Shown: positions 1-9,981 of the stretch, piece by piece | Position numbering within the stretch: the stretch's first letter is position 1 | How the letters are laid out: every line of letters starts with the position of its first letter | Source: Aurantiacibacter odishensis | Lineage (GTDB): Bacteria > Pseudomonadota > Alphaproteobacteria > Sphingomonadales > Sphingomonadaceae | Length of the DNA stretch: 64,000 nt | Direction of reading: 5' to 3' | NCBI RefSeq assembly: GCF_003605195.1 | Contig: NZ_QYOS01000025.1 | Span: 434,001 to 498,000, forward strand | Made by a program: the position numbers and the translations under genes | The notes under the pieces: generated by a model | What the model was told of the DNA's origin: nothing | Databases searched by the model: none | The model's input: only the letters and a program-made list of their open reading frames with translations

Positions 1-549
1 GCCAGCGCTCTGTTGTTGCTGCTGACGTTCCCCGTCATCACGCTGTTTGCGATGGTTGTGAAGCTCGACAGCAAGGGGCCGGCGTTCTTCCGGCAGAAGC
101 GTGTGGGGTTGTACGGCCAGACCTTCGAGATCGTGAAGCTTCGCTCCATGCGGATCGATGCAGAGAAGGATGGTGCGAAATGGGCGGAAAAGAACGATAC
201 GCGCATTACCCGCGTCGGCGCATTCATCCGCAAGGTGCGGATCGATGAATTGCCGCAGGTCTGGACCGTTCTCACCGGGCGGATGAGCTTCGTCGGGCCT
301 CGTCCCGAAGTCCCGACCTTCGTCGACGATCTGGATGACAAGCTGCCGTATTATGCGGAACGGCACATGGTGAAACCCGGCATCACAGGGTGGGCGCAGA
401 TCAACTATCCCTACGGAGCTAGCATCGAGGATGCGCGCCACAAGCTGGAATACGATCTTTACTACGCGAAGAATTACACGCCATTTCTTGATCTGCTGAT
501 CATGTTGCAGACGCTGCGCGTCGTGCTGTGGCCGGACGGTGCCCGGTGA
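1..549 (+). CDS. exopolysaccharide sugar transferase, C-terminal part (5' end outside window)
   Basis: Bacterial sugar transferase of the WcaJ/EpsB type, which moves a sugar phosphate onto undecaprenyl phosphate to start exopolysaccharide synthesis at the inner membrane. The frame is open from base 1, so the N-terminus is missing. Visible are a hydrophobic helix, then the family core: KLDSKGPAFFRQKRVG, KLRSMR, the RIDELPQ segment, a GPRPE motif and the KPGITGWAQ-NYPYG block. It overlaps prsK by 4 nt (GTGA) and is followed by prsR. That arrangement matches the PEP-CTERM/exosortase-associated EPS cluster, where this enzyme is often called EpsB. The family is certain; the exosortase link is inferred from the neighbours. 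Confidence 0.9.
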   Translation, partial: ASALLLLLTFPVITLFAMVVKLDSKGPAFFRQKRVGLYGQTFEIVKLRSMRIDAEKDGAKWAEKNDTRITRVGAFIRKVRIDELPQVWTVLTGRMSFVGPRPEVPTFVDDLDDKLPYYAERHMVKPGITGWAQINYPYGASIEDARHKLEYDLYYAKNYTPFLDLLIMLQTLRVVLWPDGAR

Positions 550-2659
550 CGGCGTCGTTCTGGAATCTCGTCAGCGATCTGGCTTTCCTGGTCGTTGCCT
601 GCTGCGCGGTGACGCTGGCCCTGTGGCTGGCCACCAGCCAGCGAGCGCACGGACCGGCTATAAACGCCTGCGCGGCTGCGCTTTTCAGCTCTGCGCTGTG
701 GGCGTTCTGCGTCTTTGGGCTGGGCGATGCGCATGTGGCGACCGGCTTTCTCGGGATCGTTTGCAACCTTGCGTGGCTCTGGATGCTATATCGGCTTTTC
801 GGACATGGAGACCGGGACAAGCGCCTCGGCCCGGTAAGGCCGGTGGTGTTTTCGCTCGGCCTTGTGGAATCGTTGCAAGTTGCCCTGCTTTTTGCCGGTG
901 CCCGTTTCTCATCCATGCCGGAAGCATCAATGCTGCTGCTGGAATTCGGGATCACTTTCCGGTTGCTGTTCTGCATCGGAGCGCTCGTCCTCATTCACAA
1001 CCTTTATGCCGGTGCTTCCGCGCCGGCGCGTCAGGGGTTGCGCTGGCCGGCCTCGGCTCTCGCAGTCATCTGGCTCTACGATCTGAATTTCTACACCATC
1101 GCCTACCTCGGCGATGGCCTGCCAGTCATGCTGGTGGAACTGCGCAGCGTTGCGCTGGCCTTTGTGTTGGCCCTCCTTGCGATGGGCACCGTTCGCAGCA
1201 AGGGGGAACTGCTGTTCCGCCCTTCGCGCAGCTTCACGTTCCAGTCCTTCTCCCTGCTGCTGATCGGGGCCTACCTGGTGGTGATGGTCGTGATCGCCCA
1301 GGGTCTGACCTATATCGGCAGCGATTATGACCGGATCCTGCAAACAGGGTTCGTGCTGCTGGCCAGCGTCGTCGCCCTGACGGTGCTGCCTTCGAAAAGA
1401 CTGCGCGGCTGGCTTCGGGTAACCGTTTCGAAAAACCTTTTTCAGCACCGCTACGATTACCGGGCCGAGTGGCTGCGCTTCACCGATACGATCGGCCGCG
1501 CAGGGCCGCAGGCTGCGCCGCTGCCGGAGCGCATCGTGCAGGCCGTGGCGGATATCACCGACAGCCCGGCAGGCTTGCTGCTTACTCCGCGGGAAGAGGG
1601 CGGGCTGGCGTTGGAGGCGCGCTGGCAATGGCGCGATATCGAGGTGCCGGCACTTGCCATCGATGCGCTGGGCGCGCGTTTCCTCTCCGAAAACCAGTTC
1701 ATCGTCGATCTGGATGACGTGCGCGCGGGCGAGGAAGCGGCCGTGCCCGAAGTCGCCACGCCAAAATGGCTCCTGGAAGACGAGCTTGGCTGGGCGCTGG
1801 TTCCCCTCCTTCACTATGAGCGCCTTGTCGGTGTCGTTGTGCTGGCCCGCCCGGCGGTGGCCCGTCGGCTGGACTGGGAAGATTTCGACCTTCTGCGCGT
1901 CGTCGGGCGGCAGCTGGCCAGCTATCTTGCCGAACGCAACAGCCAGAATGCGCTGGGAGAAGCGCAGCAGTTCGATGAGTTCAACAGGCGCATCGCCTTC
2001 GTCATGCACGACATCAAGAACCTGGCGAGCCAGCTCTCCCTGCTCGCCGGCAATGCGGAGAAACACGCCGACAAGCCCGAATTCCGGGCGGACATGATCC
2101 TGACCTTGCGCAATTCGACGGACAAGTTGCAGGCGCTGCTCGCAAGGCTCGGACGCTACGGTAGTCACCCCGCGAAGGACCGCGAGGAGGTGGCGCTCGA
2201 CCGCCTGCTGGAACGCATCGCAGCGCAGTACGCGGGAAAGCACGAGATCGTTTTGCCGCGGAGCGCACCCTGCAAAGTTAAGGCCGACGCCGAGAGCCTG
2301 GAACAGGCACTGGTCCACCTAGTACAGAATGCGATTGAGGCGAGCAGCGAAAAGTCGCCCGTTTTCCTCGACCTACGGAGCGAGGGGAGCAGCGCTATTG
2401 TCGAGGTGGTGGACTCGGGAGCCGGCATGAGCCCCGATTTCATCCGGACCAAGCTTTTCAAACCCTTCCACTCATCCAAGTCCGGCGGCTTTGGAATTGG
2501 AGCGTTCGAAGCGCGCGAACTGGTGCGGGCCATGGGTGGCCAACTGGACGTGGAGTCCCGCGAGGGGCTTGGCACACGCTTCATAATCCGCCTGCCGCTC
2601 AGCGAGACGGCAGACCTGATCCGAACAATGAACGCCAAGGAAGAAGCCAGCGAGGTTGC

Positions 2660-2663
<4 letters not shown>
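546..2663 (+). CDS. prsK: PrsK-type membrane histidine kinase of the exosortase/PEP-CTERM system
   Basis: Sensor histidine kinase, about 705 residues from the GTG that overlaps the upstream stop (GTGA). A GTG at 528 would add six residues. The N-terminal ~290 residues hold about eight hydrophobic helices, followed by a GAF-like region (about 315-465) and the kinase core. The phosphoacceptor is probably His488 in the MHDIKN motif, typical of PrsK rather than the classical HELRTPL box. ATP-binding motifs VQNAIEAS, DSGAGMS and FGIGAFEARE follow. It overlaps prsR by 4 nt (ATGA), so the two are translationally coupled. By family knowledge it signals to PrsR to switch on sigma-54-dependent promoters for PEP-CTERM and EPS genes; the stimulus is unknown. 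Confidence 0.9.
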
Positions 2664-4027
<1,364 letters not shown>

Positions 4028-4052
4028 CACGCCAGCGGCACAGCGCGCGGCA

Positions 4053-5009
4053 ATGATTGCGCGCCTGAAGACCCTGTTCGACCCGCTGGTGAGGCTGCTT
4101 CTGCTCGCCATCGCGCTGGCTACCGTATTTCCGGTTACCGGTGAGGGCCGGGCCGTGGCCCGCGTGGTGTCGGACGCGGCTATCTTCTTCCTGTTCCTGC
4201 TCAACGGCCTGCGCCTTCCGCGGGAGCAGGTACTGCACGGCATGCGTAACGCGCGGTTCCTCTTGCCGCTGATCGTCTGGGTGTTCGGCGTCATGGGACT
4301 GGCAGGCCTGGGCCTCTCACGGCTTGGCGAGGGGGGCTTGCCACCGACCGTTGCCCTTGGCCTGCTGTTCCTCGGTCTCCTGCCTTCTACGGTACAGTCG
4401 GCGACGGCATACTGTTCGATCGCAGGTGGCAATGTCGCCGCCTCGGTCGTTGCGGCGGGCGTCATCAACATTCTCGGCGTTTTCGCGACCGCGCCGTTGC
4501 TGTCGATGGCAGCGGGCGGCGATGTCGGGATCGACCTCGCGGGCCTTCAGCGCATCGGCCTGATCCTGCTGCTGCCGTTCGCCATCGGACAAGTGTTGCA
4601 AAAACGGCTGGGGCACTTCGTGGCGGAGAACAGGACCCTGCTAAGCTGGGCGGACCGCAGCGCCATCGCGATTGCCGTCTACGTCGCTTTCTCGGCTGCG
4701 GTGGAGCAGGGCCTGTGGACTCTGGTCAGCCTGTCCGCCTGGGGTTGGCTGGCGCTCCTGATCGGGGCATTCCTGCTCCTGGGGTTCGCCGGATCTTGGC
4801 TGACTGGCGGGGCGCTTGGACTGGCGAGGGGAGACCGCATCGCCTTCCTGTTTGCGGGCGCGCAGAAAAGCATCGCGCTGGGCGCGCCGCTTGCCAGCGT
4901 CCTCTTTCCACCGGCGACCGCAGGTCTCGTGCTGCTGCCGGTGCTGGCCTACCATCTGGTGCAGATGGTCATTTCCGCTCCAATTGCAGCGAAGCTCAGC
5001 CGGGCGTAA
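4053..5009 (+). CDS. bile acid:sodium symporter family (SBF-like) membrane protein
   Basis: Integral membrane protein of 318 residues with about nine to ten hydrophobic segments along its whole length. The helix-breaking stretch LPSTVQSATAYCSIAGGNVAASVVAAGVINILG fits the SBF/BASS fold of the YfeH-like subfamily, sodium-coupled carriers of organic anions. Residues such as GLLPSTVQSA and the Asn/Ala-rich half helix are typical. It starts 25 nt after prsR and could be cotranscribed. Its 3' end overlaps the convergent DUF475 gene by 14 nt. The substrate cannot be told from sequence. Confidence 0.85.
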   Translation: MIARLKTLFDPLVRLLLLAIALATVFPVTGEGRAVARVVSDAAIFFLFLLNGLRLPREQVLHGMRNARFLLPLIVWVFGVMGLAGLGLSRLGEGGLPPTVALGLLFLGLLPSTVQSATAYCSIAGGNVAASVVAAGVINILGVFATAPLLSMAAGGDVGIDLAGLQRIGLILLLPFAIGQVLQKRLGHFVAENRTLLSWADRSAIAIAVYVAFSAAVEQGLWTLVSLSAWGWLALLIGAFLLLGFAGSWLTGGALGLARGDRIAFLFAGAQKSIALGAPLASVLFPPATAGLVLLPVLAYHLVQMVISAPIAAKLSRA

Positions 5010-6072
5010 GCGCGTCCTTCACTTCTTCCGCCTCGCGCCGGTTATGGCGCAGGGACCACCAGAAGGAGAGGCCGATCAAGGCACCGCCGATCAGGCCGGT
5101 GATCGTCTCGGGAATGTGCAGCACGGCTGAGGTCAGCATGATCGCGCCGAGCACGATGATCGCCCAGAATGCGCCGTGTTCCAGGAAACGGTATTCCGAA
5201 AGGGTGCCCTTTCGCACCAGGTGAATGGTCATCGAGCGCACGAACATGGCCCCGATGGAAAGGCCCAGCGCGATGATGATCATGTTGTTGGAGAGCGCAA
5301 AGGCGCCGATGACGCCGTCGAAGCTGAACGATGCGTCGAGCACTTCGAGGTAGAGGAAACCGCCAAGGCCGGAGCGCATCACTTCGCCCGAAGCGTTCTT
5401 GCGCGTCTCCTCGCGCATGTTGAGGTATTCGCCCAGCGCATCGACCGCGATGTAGGTGACGAGGCCCAGAACGCCTGCCGTCAGGAACGTGAGCGCTTCC
5501 GCATCCGGCAATTGCAGCGAGATTACCCATAGGACGAGAAGCAGCGCGCCGATTTCGATAGCGGGCAAAACGGCGACCTTAGACAGATTTCGTTCGACCA
5601 CGCCGATCCAATGGACTTCCTTGTCCGCGTCGAAAAAGAACTTGAGGCCAACCATCGCGAGGAAAGCGCCGCCGAACCCGGCGATGCCAATATGCGCCCC
5701 TGATACGATCTCCTCGTATCGCTCGGGATCATTCAGCGAGAGGTCTATCGCCTGCATCGGCCCGATACCTGCCGCAATCGCGACAATCGCGAGGGGGAAA
5801 ACAATACGGGTGCCAAACACTGCAATCGCAATACCCCAGACGAGGAAGCGCTGCTGCCATTTCTCGTCCATCTCCTTGAGAATGGAGGCATTCACCACCG
5901 CGTTGTCGAAACTCAGTGAGATTTCGAGGATCGAGAGGATGAAAATGATCCACATGATCTCCAGCACGCCCGAAACCGTTCCGGTGCTGGAAATGCCGTA
6001 CCACAGGCCGAGCGCGAAGCAGGCCGCGGTGAAGACGAGCGAGAACTTGTAGTAGCGCAGCAGGGTCGCCAT
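4996..6072 (-). CDS. DUF475 / TerC-like integral membrane protein
   Basis: 358 residues with about nine membrane helices. The segment ILEISLSFDNAVVNASILKEMDEKWQ and a second repeat LEVLDASFSFDGVIGAF carry conserved acidic residues (FDNA and FDGV) in the membrane, the hallmark of TerC/DUF475 proteins. These are linked to metal-ion export or handling and tellurite resistance, but the DUF475 branch has no proven reaction. The gene is monocistronic here and overlaps the convergent symporter gene at their 3' ends. Confidence 0.85.
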   Translation of the reverse strand: MATLLRYYKFSLVFTAACFALGLWYGISSTGTVSGVLEIMWIIFILSILEISLSFDNAVVNASILKEMDEKWQQRFLVWGIAIAVFGTRIVFPLAIVAIAAGIGPMQAIDLSLNDPERYEEIVSGAHIGIAGFGGAFLAMVGLKFFFDADKEVHWIGVVERNLSKVAVLPAIEIGALLLVLWVISLQLPDAEALTFLTAGVLGLVTYIAVDALGEYLNMREETRKNASGEVMRSGLGGFLYLEVLDASFSFDGVIGAFALSNNMIIIALGLSIGAMFVRSMTIHLVRKGTLSEYRFLEHGAFWAIIVLGAIMLTSAVLHIPETITGLIGGALIGLSFWWSLRHNRREAEEVKDALTPG

Positions 6073-6139
6073 GCGAGTGGTGGTCCGTTGCTAGAGAGAT
6101 TGGGCAGGCAACGCCCCTAGGGCGTGAAAGGTCCGAAGT

Positions 6140-7009
6140 CTATTTCGGCTGATACAGCTGGTCCGGGCCGGGGAAGCTTCGATCGCGCACTTCGCCTGCG
6201 TACCTGGCAGCCGCTTCCGAAATGGTCTCTGCCAGATTCTCGTATTTCTTCACGAAGCGCGGCACCCGCTCGAACATGCCCAGCATGTCGTCCACCACCA
6301 GCACCTGACCATCGCATTTGGCGGAGGCGCCGATGCCGATCGTGGGGCACGAAACAGCTTCGGTCACCGCGATGGCAATGGGCTCGACAACGCCCTCCAC
6401 GACAATGGCGAAGGCCCCCGCCGCCTCAAGCGCCTTGGCATCGCCGACGATCTTTTCAGCCTCGGCATCGCTGCGCCCCCGCGCGGCGTAACCGCCCAGC
6501 ACGTTCACCGCCTGCGGGGTAAGGCCGACATGGCCCATCACCGGGATTCCGCGATTGACGAGGAACTCGACCGTCTCGGCCATCGCTTCGCCGCCTTCCA
6601 GCTTCACCGCGGCCGCGCCGCTTTCCTTCAGCAGGCGCGCCGCGCTGTCAAAGGCGTCCTCCGGCGATGCCTCGTAGGAACCGAAAGGCATATCGACCAC
6701 GACGACCGAGTGATAACTGCCGCGAACCACGGCAGCGGCATGGTTGGCCATCATCTCCATGGTGACGGGAATGGTGGAGGGCAGGCCATAGATCACCTGT
6801 CCCAGTGAATCGCCCACCAGCAGCAGGTCGCAATGCGGATCGAGCAGCTGCGCCTGCCGCGCCGTGTAGGCGGTAAGCATTACCAGCGGTTCCGCGGTAA
6901 TGCCATCGGCCTTGCGATCGCGGATTTTCGGCACCGTGAGCCGGCGCATCGGCTGCGGCGTCGGGTTGGCGCGGCTGGTGGATGTGTCGAGTTGGAAAGT
7001 CGTGGACAT
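6140..7009 (-). CDS. panB: 3-methyl-2-oxobutanoate hydroxymethyltransferase
   Basis: Cytosolic first enzyme of pantothenate synthesis: it transfers a hydroxymethyl group from methylene-tetrahydrofolate to 2-oxoisovalerate to give ketopantoate. From the ATG at 7009 it has 289 residues, within family range. The open frame extends further upstream, but that stretch is Arg/Pro-rich and unlike PanB. Family motifs seen: [23 protein letters not shown] (the substrate and metal-binding region), [22 protein letters not shown] and PTIGIGA. The 166-nt spacer to the divergent NSS transporter holds both promoters. No panC is nearby. Confidence 0.95.
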   Translation of the reverse strand: MSTTFQLDTSTSRANPTPQPMRRLTVPKIRDRKADGITAEPLVMLTAYTARQAQLLDPHCDLLLVGDSLGQVIYGLPSTIPVTMEMMANHAAAVVRGSYHSVVVVDMPFGSYEASPEDAFDSAARLLKESGAAAVKLEGGEAMAETVEFLVNRGIPVMGHVGLTPQAVNVLGGYAARGRSDAEAEKIVGDAKALEAAGAFAIVVEGVVEPIAIAVTEAVSCPTIGIGASAKCDGQVLVVDDMLGMFERVPRFVKKYENLAETISEAAARYAGEVRDRSFPGPDQLYQPK

Positions 7010-7175
7010 GGGCGTGCCTAATCTGAGCCGAAGGGTATGACGTGAAGGCGCGATAGCGCGCCCAGCCAAGCAATTGCAATGCACTGCGCCGGGCGCGGCG
7101 AGGAGAGTGACCCCTCGACGCGGGCGCAAAATAGTTGCATGACGCCACCAATTCGGGTCGAGAGGACAAGATTTT

Positions 7176-8594
7176 ATGGCACTTTCGCAGTCGGGCGCCA
7201 CCAGGGATCACTGGTCGTCACGAAGCGCGTTTATCCTTGCGGCGGTCGGCTCCGCCGTAGGACTTGGCAATCTCTGGCGCTTCCCGGCAGAGGCCGGGGC
7301 CAATGGCGGCGGCGCTTTCGTACTGTTCTATATCGCCTGCGTCCTGCTGATCGGTCTCCCGATCCTGCTGTCGGAAACCCTCATCGGGCGACACGGGCAG
7401 TCGGCCGCTCCTGAAAGCGTGCGCCGTGTCGCCAGCGCGTCGCGCGCAAGTCCGCGCTGGGATATCCTCGCCGGCATTGGCGTGCTCGCCGCCTTCATGA
7501 TCCTCAGCTTCTACTGTGTCGTGGGGGGCTGGGTTCTTTACTACATCGGCGTTTTCATCGGCGATATCTTCACCTCTGGCGTAGTTGGCGGAGCATTCGC
7601 GAACCAGTCGCCCGAGGCAATCGAGGCGCTGCTTCCGAACCTGTTCGCGAATGGCCCGATGATGGTCGGCATGAACTTCGTGTTTCTCGTGGTCACTCTG
7701 TATTTCGTGGCCCGCGGTGTCAGCGGCGGGATCGAGATTGTCGCCAATTACATGATGCCCGCGTTCTTCATCCTGCTGGTTGCCATCACCGTCTACGGTG
7801 CGTTTGGCGGAGCGTTCGGGCAGACGCTGGACTACCTTTTCACCTTCGAGCCCGAGAAGTTGACCGGACCCGTCATGCTGGCAGCGCTGGGGCAGGCGTT
7901 CTTCTCACTATCGCTGGGCGTGGCAGGCATGATTACCTACGGCGGCTATGTCGGTCGTAACGTGAACCTTGCGGGCACGTCAGCAATCATCGCCAGTGCC
8001 GATACCGTGGTGGCACTTCTGGCCGGCCTGTGCCTGTTCCCGATCGTTATCGCGGCCGGTCTGGCCGTGGGTGCCGGGCCGGGCCTCATGTTCCAGACGC
8101 TGCCGCACGCGTTCCAGGAAATGCCGTTCGGCTCCGTCGTCGGGCTGTTGTTCTTCGTAATGGTCGGTTTTGCAGCGCTCACCAGTTCGGTCGCGCTGCT
8201 GGAAGTGCCGACCGCGTGGATTATCGACCGGTTCCGCATCGTGCGCCCCCTGAGCGCGATCATTGTTGCCGCCGGTGCCATGGTGCTGGGCGCACTTGCA
8301 GCACTGTCGTTCAACGTGCTGTCGGACTGGCATCCGCTGAACTTCATCCCCGTGTTCGAAGGGCAGGGCTTCTTCGACGTGCTGGACGGTCTGACAGCCA
8401 AGTTCCTCATGCCCATCGGTGCCATTCTCACGGCCATTTTCGTTGGCTGGATTGCCGATCGCAAGCTGATCGACATGGAGAATGGCCTGGGCGGTGCGCT
8501 GCACCTGTTCTGGCTGTTCCTGGTGCGCTTCCTTTGCCCCATCGCGCTGGTCGGCATCCTGGTGGTGGGAATCTTCCCGGACCTGTTCGGCTAA
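7176..8594 (+). CDS. sodium-dependent transporter, NSS/SNF family
   Basis: 472 residues with about 11-12 helices. The N-terminal signature [21 protein letters not shown] followed by an unwound Gly-rich stretch (GANGGGAF) forms the sodium and substrate site of LeuT-fold neurotransmitter:sodium symporters. Bacterial members usually import amino acids; this one's substrate is unknown. The start is the ATG at 7176. The gene ends 20 nt before a strong bidirectional terminator, so it is probably a single-gene unit. Confidence 0.93.
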   Translation: MALSQSGATRDHWSSRSAFILAAVGSAVGLGNLWRFPAEAGANGGGAFVLFYIACVLLIGLPILLSETLIGRHGQSAAPESVRRVASASRASPRWDILAGIGVLAAFMILSFYCVVGGWVLYYIGVFIGDIFTSGVVGGAFANQSPEAIEALLPNLFANGPMMVGMNFVFLVVTLYFVARGVSGGIEIVANYMMPAFFILLVAITVYGAFGGAFGQTLDYLFTFEPEKLTGPVMLAALGQAFFSLSLGVAGMITYGGYVGRNVNLAGTSAIIASADTVVALLAGLCLFPIVIAAGLAVGAGPGLMFQTLPHAFQEMPFGSVVGLLFFVMVGFAALTSSVALLEVPTAWIIDRFRIVRPLSAIIVAAGAMVLGALAALSFNVLSDWHPLNFIPVFEGQGFFDVLDGLTAKFLMPIGAILTAIFVGWIADRKLIDMENGLGGALHLFWLFLVRFLCPIALVGILVVGIFPDLFG

Positions 8595-8614
8595 CCCGCA
8601 GGAGCGACACATAG

Positions 8615-8652
8615 AAAAAGGGCCGCTGCTCCATGTGAGCAGCGGCCCTTTT
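8615..8652. terminator. bidirectional rho-independent terminator
   Basis: A perfect 12-bp stem (8620-8631 with 8637-8648) closes a 5-nt loop, with an A-run before and a T-run after. It can stop transcription both from the NSS transporter on the plus strand and from any minus-strand read-through past 8670. It sits between two convergent genes, as expected. Confidence 0.92.
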
Positions 8653-8669
8653 CTCGTGCATCTGGGCTT

Positions 8670-9140
8670 TTAGAGAACGGTTTCGGTATGTTCCTCACGC
8701 GCATCTTCGCGCACGTCGAAGCCGAAGAGCATCTTGGCATTGTCGACAAAGCCAAGGTCGCTGTTCCAGATTTCCGCTTCGCCAAGGTCCATGCGCAGCA
8801 TCAGCAGGTTGGGATCATCCTTGCCGCCGGGGAACCATGCCTCGACGATCTTGCTCCACTGCTTGTCGAGACGTTCCTTGCTGGTTTCTTCACGCAGCGT
8901 GCCGCCGAAGCGGGCGAACATGTCGTGTCCCTTGCTTGAGAAAGTGGCTGTGGCGGGGCCGCCATTGGCAAAGGTGTGGTCCTTGGTGGTGAAGAACCAG
9001 ATAGTGCCGTTGGCATCCTTGTCCAGCTGCGCCGTCATCGGCACGGCGGTTTTCGGATCGGCATCCAGCTCGAGAAAGATGAACGGGCTGTCGGCCAGCG
9101 ATTTCCAGAATTTCTGTTTGAGGTCGTGTGTCGAGGTCAT
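8670..9140 (-). CDS. pyridoxamine 5'-phosphate oxidase-fold general stress protein
   Basis: 156 residues, started at the ATG at 9140 because an AAGGAGA ribosome site lies a few bases upstream; the longer open frame runs into the imuA promoter. The sequence (DSPFIFLELD, PMTAQLDKDANGTIWFFTTKDH, AEAWFPGGKDDPNLLMLRMDLGEAEIW) matches the GSP26/YdaG-type split-barrel flavin-binding family. Such proteins bind FMN or FAD and are often induced by stress, but their substrates are poorly known. It is divergent from imuA, with about 100 nt between the starts. Confidence 0.88.
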   Translation of the reverse strand: MTSTHDLKQKFWKSLADSPFIFLELDADPKTAVPMTAQLDKDANGTIWFFTTKDHTFANGGPATATFSSKGHDMFARFGGTLREETSKERLDKQWSKIVEAWFPGGKDDPNLLMLRMDLGEAEIWNSDLGFVDNAKMLFGFDVREDAREEHTETVL

Positions 9141-9191
9141 GAGAGTCTCCTTTGCCCAATCAACGATAGGGGCGGGGGTGTGGTTCCGACC

Positions 9192-9220
9192 TTGCCCGAA
9201 GGTCCATAGTGGAACATAAT
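9192..9220 (+). promoter_or_regulatory. candidate imuA promoter (-35 TTGCCC, -10 CATAAT)
   Basis: TTGCCC at 9192-9197 and CATAAT at 9215-9220 are separated by 17 nt. The -10 lies almost wholly inside the LexA box at 9212-9226, so LexA binding would block it. The start of transcription would fall near 9227, giving a leader of about 17 nt that contains AGGAG (9229-9233) before the ATG at 9244. Confidence 0.55.
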
Positions 9221-9226
9221 AGGAAC
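9212..9226 (+). promoter_or_regulatory. LexA (SOS) box GAACATAATAGGAAC
   Basis: An exact GAAC-N7-GAAC direct repeat, which is the reverse complement of the alphaproteobacterial LexA box GTTC-N7-GTTC. It lies 17 nt before the imuA start. A near-identical box precedes the radical-SAM/udgX/dnaE2 operon at 15523. Confidence 0.88.
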
Positions 9227-9243
9227 ACAGGAGTCGATTCGTC

Positions 9244-9981
9244 ATGGACACCAGCACACTGCCGAAAGCGGCGGAGCTGGCCACCCGTGCTGCCCGCAAT
9301 CCCCGCTGGCAGCCGGACGCGGCCTTGCCTCTGCACAGCGAGATATTCGCCCCCGCCACGCAAGGCGCCGGGGCAGGGGCGGCGCTTGCCTTTGCGCAGC
9401 AGGCCTTGCGTGCGGGTGAAACTGACTCGCTGGAGGAGCGCAGCGTGCTGTGGGTACAGGATGCACGGGCTATCAAGCTGGGCGGGCGTCCCTACCGCGC
9501 GGGCCTGCCCGAAGCCCTGCGCCACCGCCTGATCCATGTCGCCGCCAAGACACCGGAGGACGCGCTGTTTGCGATGGAGGAAGGGCTGCGCTGCCGTGAT
9601 CTTGCCGTGGTGGTGGGGGAAGTTGCGGGCAATCCGCGCGCGCTGGATTTCACCGCCTCGCGCCGCCTGACCCTGACAGCGGAAAAGCACGGCATCCCGC
9701 TGCTGCTCGTCCGCCTCGATGCCGAGGCCGATCTCAGTTCCGCCCGGATGCGCTGGCGCATGACGAGCGCGCCGTCTTCCCCGCCGCGCTGGAACGTGGC
9801 TGCGCCCGGTCGCCCGGCCTGGCGCGGCGAACTGTTTCGCGCCCGTGCCCACCCTCCCGGAGAATGGATCCTGCGCGATGAGCCAGAACGCCTCGCCGCA
9901 GAACGAGTCCCAGAGACCACCGCGCCGGATCATGGCGATCTGGTGCGCGGACCTGGCGCTCGATCGCTGGCGGCACTCTGA
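9244..9981 (+). CDS. imuA: ImuA, accessory protein of the SOS mutasome
   Basis: 245 residues, related at a distance to RecA/SulA-like proteins. ImuA works with ImuB and DnaE2 in damage-induced translesion synthesis. Visible are an N-terminal basic region, VLWVQD, the RHRLIHVAAKTPEDALFAMEEGLRC segment and CRDLAVVVGEV, and a poorly conserved tail. No intact Walker A is seen. AGGAG precedes the ATG by 10 nt, and a LexA box lies just upstream. imuB begins inside its 3' end (overlap about 100 nt), an unusually long overlap that couples the two. ImuA stands in for Mycobacterium ImuA' in proteobacteria. Confidence 0.88.
   Translation: MDTSTLPKAAELATRAARNPRWQPDAALPLHSEIFAPATQGAGAGAALAFAQQALRAGETDSLEERSVLWVQDARAIKLGGRPYRAGLPEALRHRLIHVAAKTPEDALFAMEEGLRCRDLAVVVGEVAGNPRALDFTASRRLTLTAEKHGIPLLLVRLDAEADLSSARMRWRMTSAPSSPPRWNVAAPGRPAWRGELFRARAHPPGEWILRDEPERLAAERVPETTAPDHGDLVRGPGARSLAAL

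Noticed and set aside
8670-9476. Longer N-terminus for the flavin-fold stress protein (start at 9476)
   Set aside because: The extra part runs through the imuA promoter and coding start and is low-complexity; ATG 9140 has a strong ribosome site and fits the family length.
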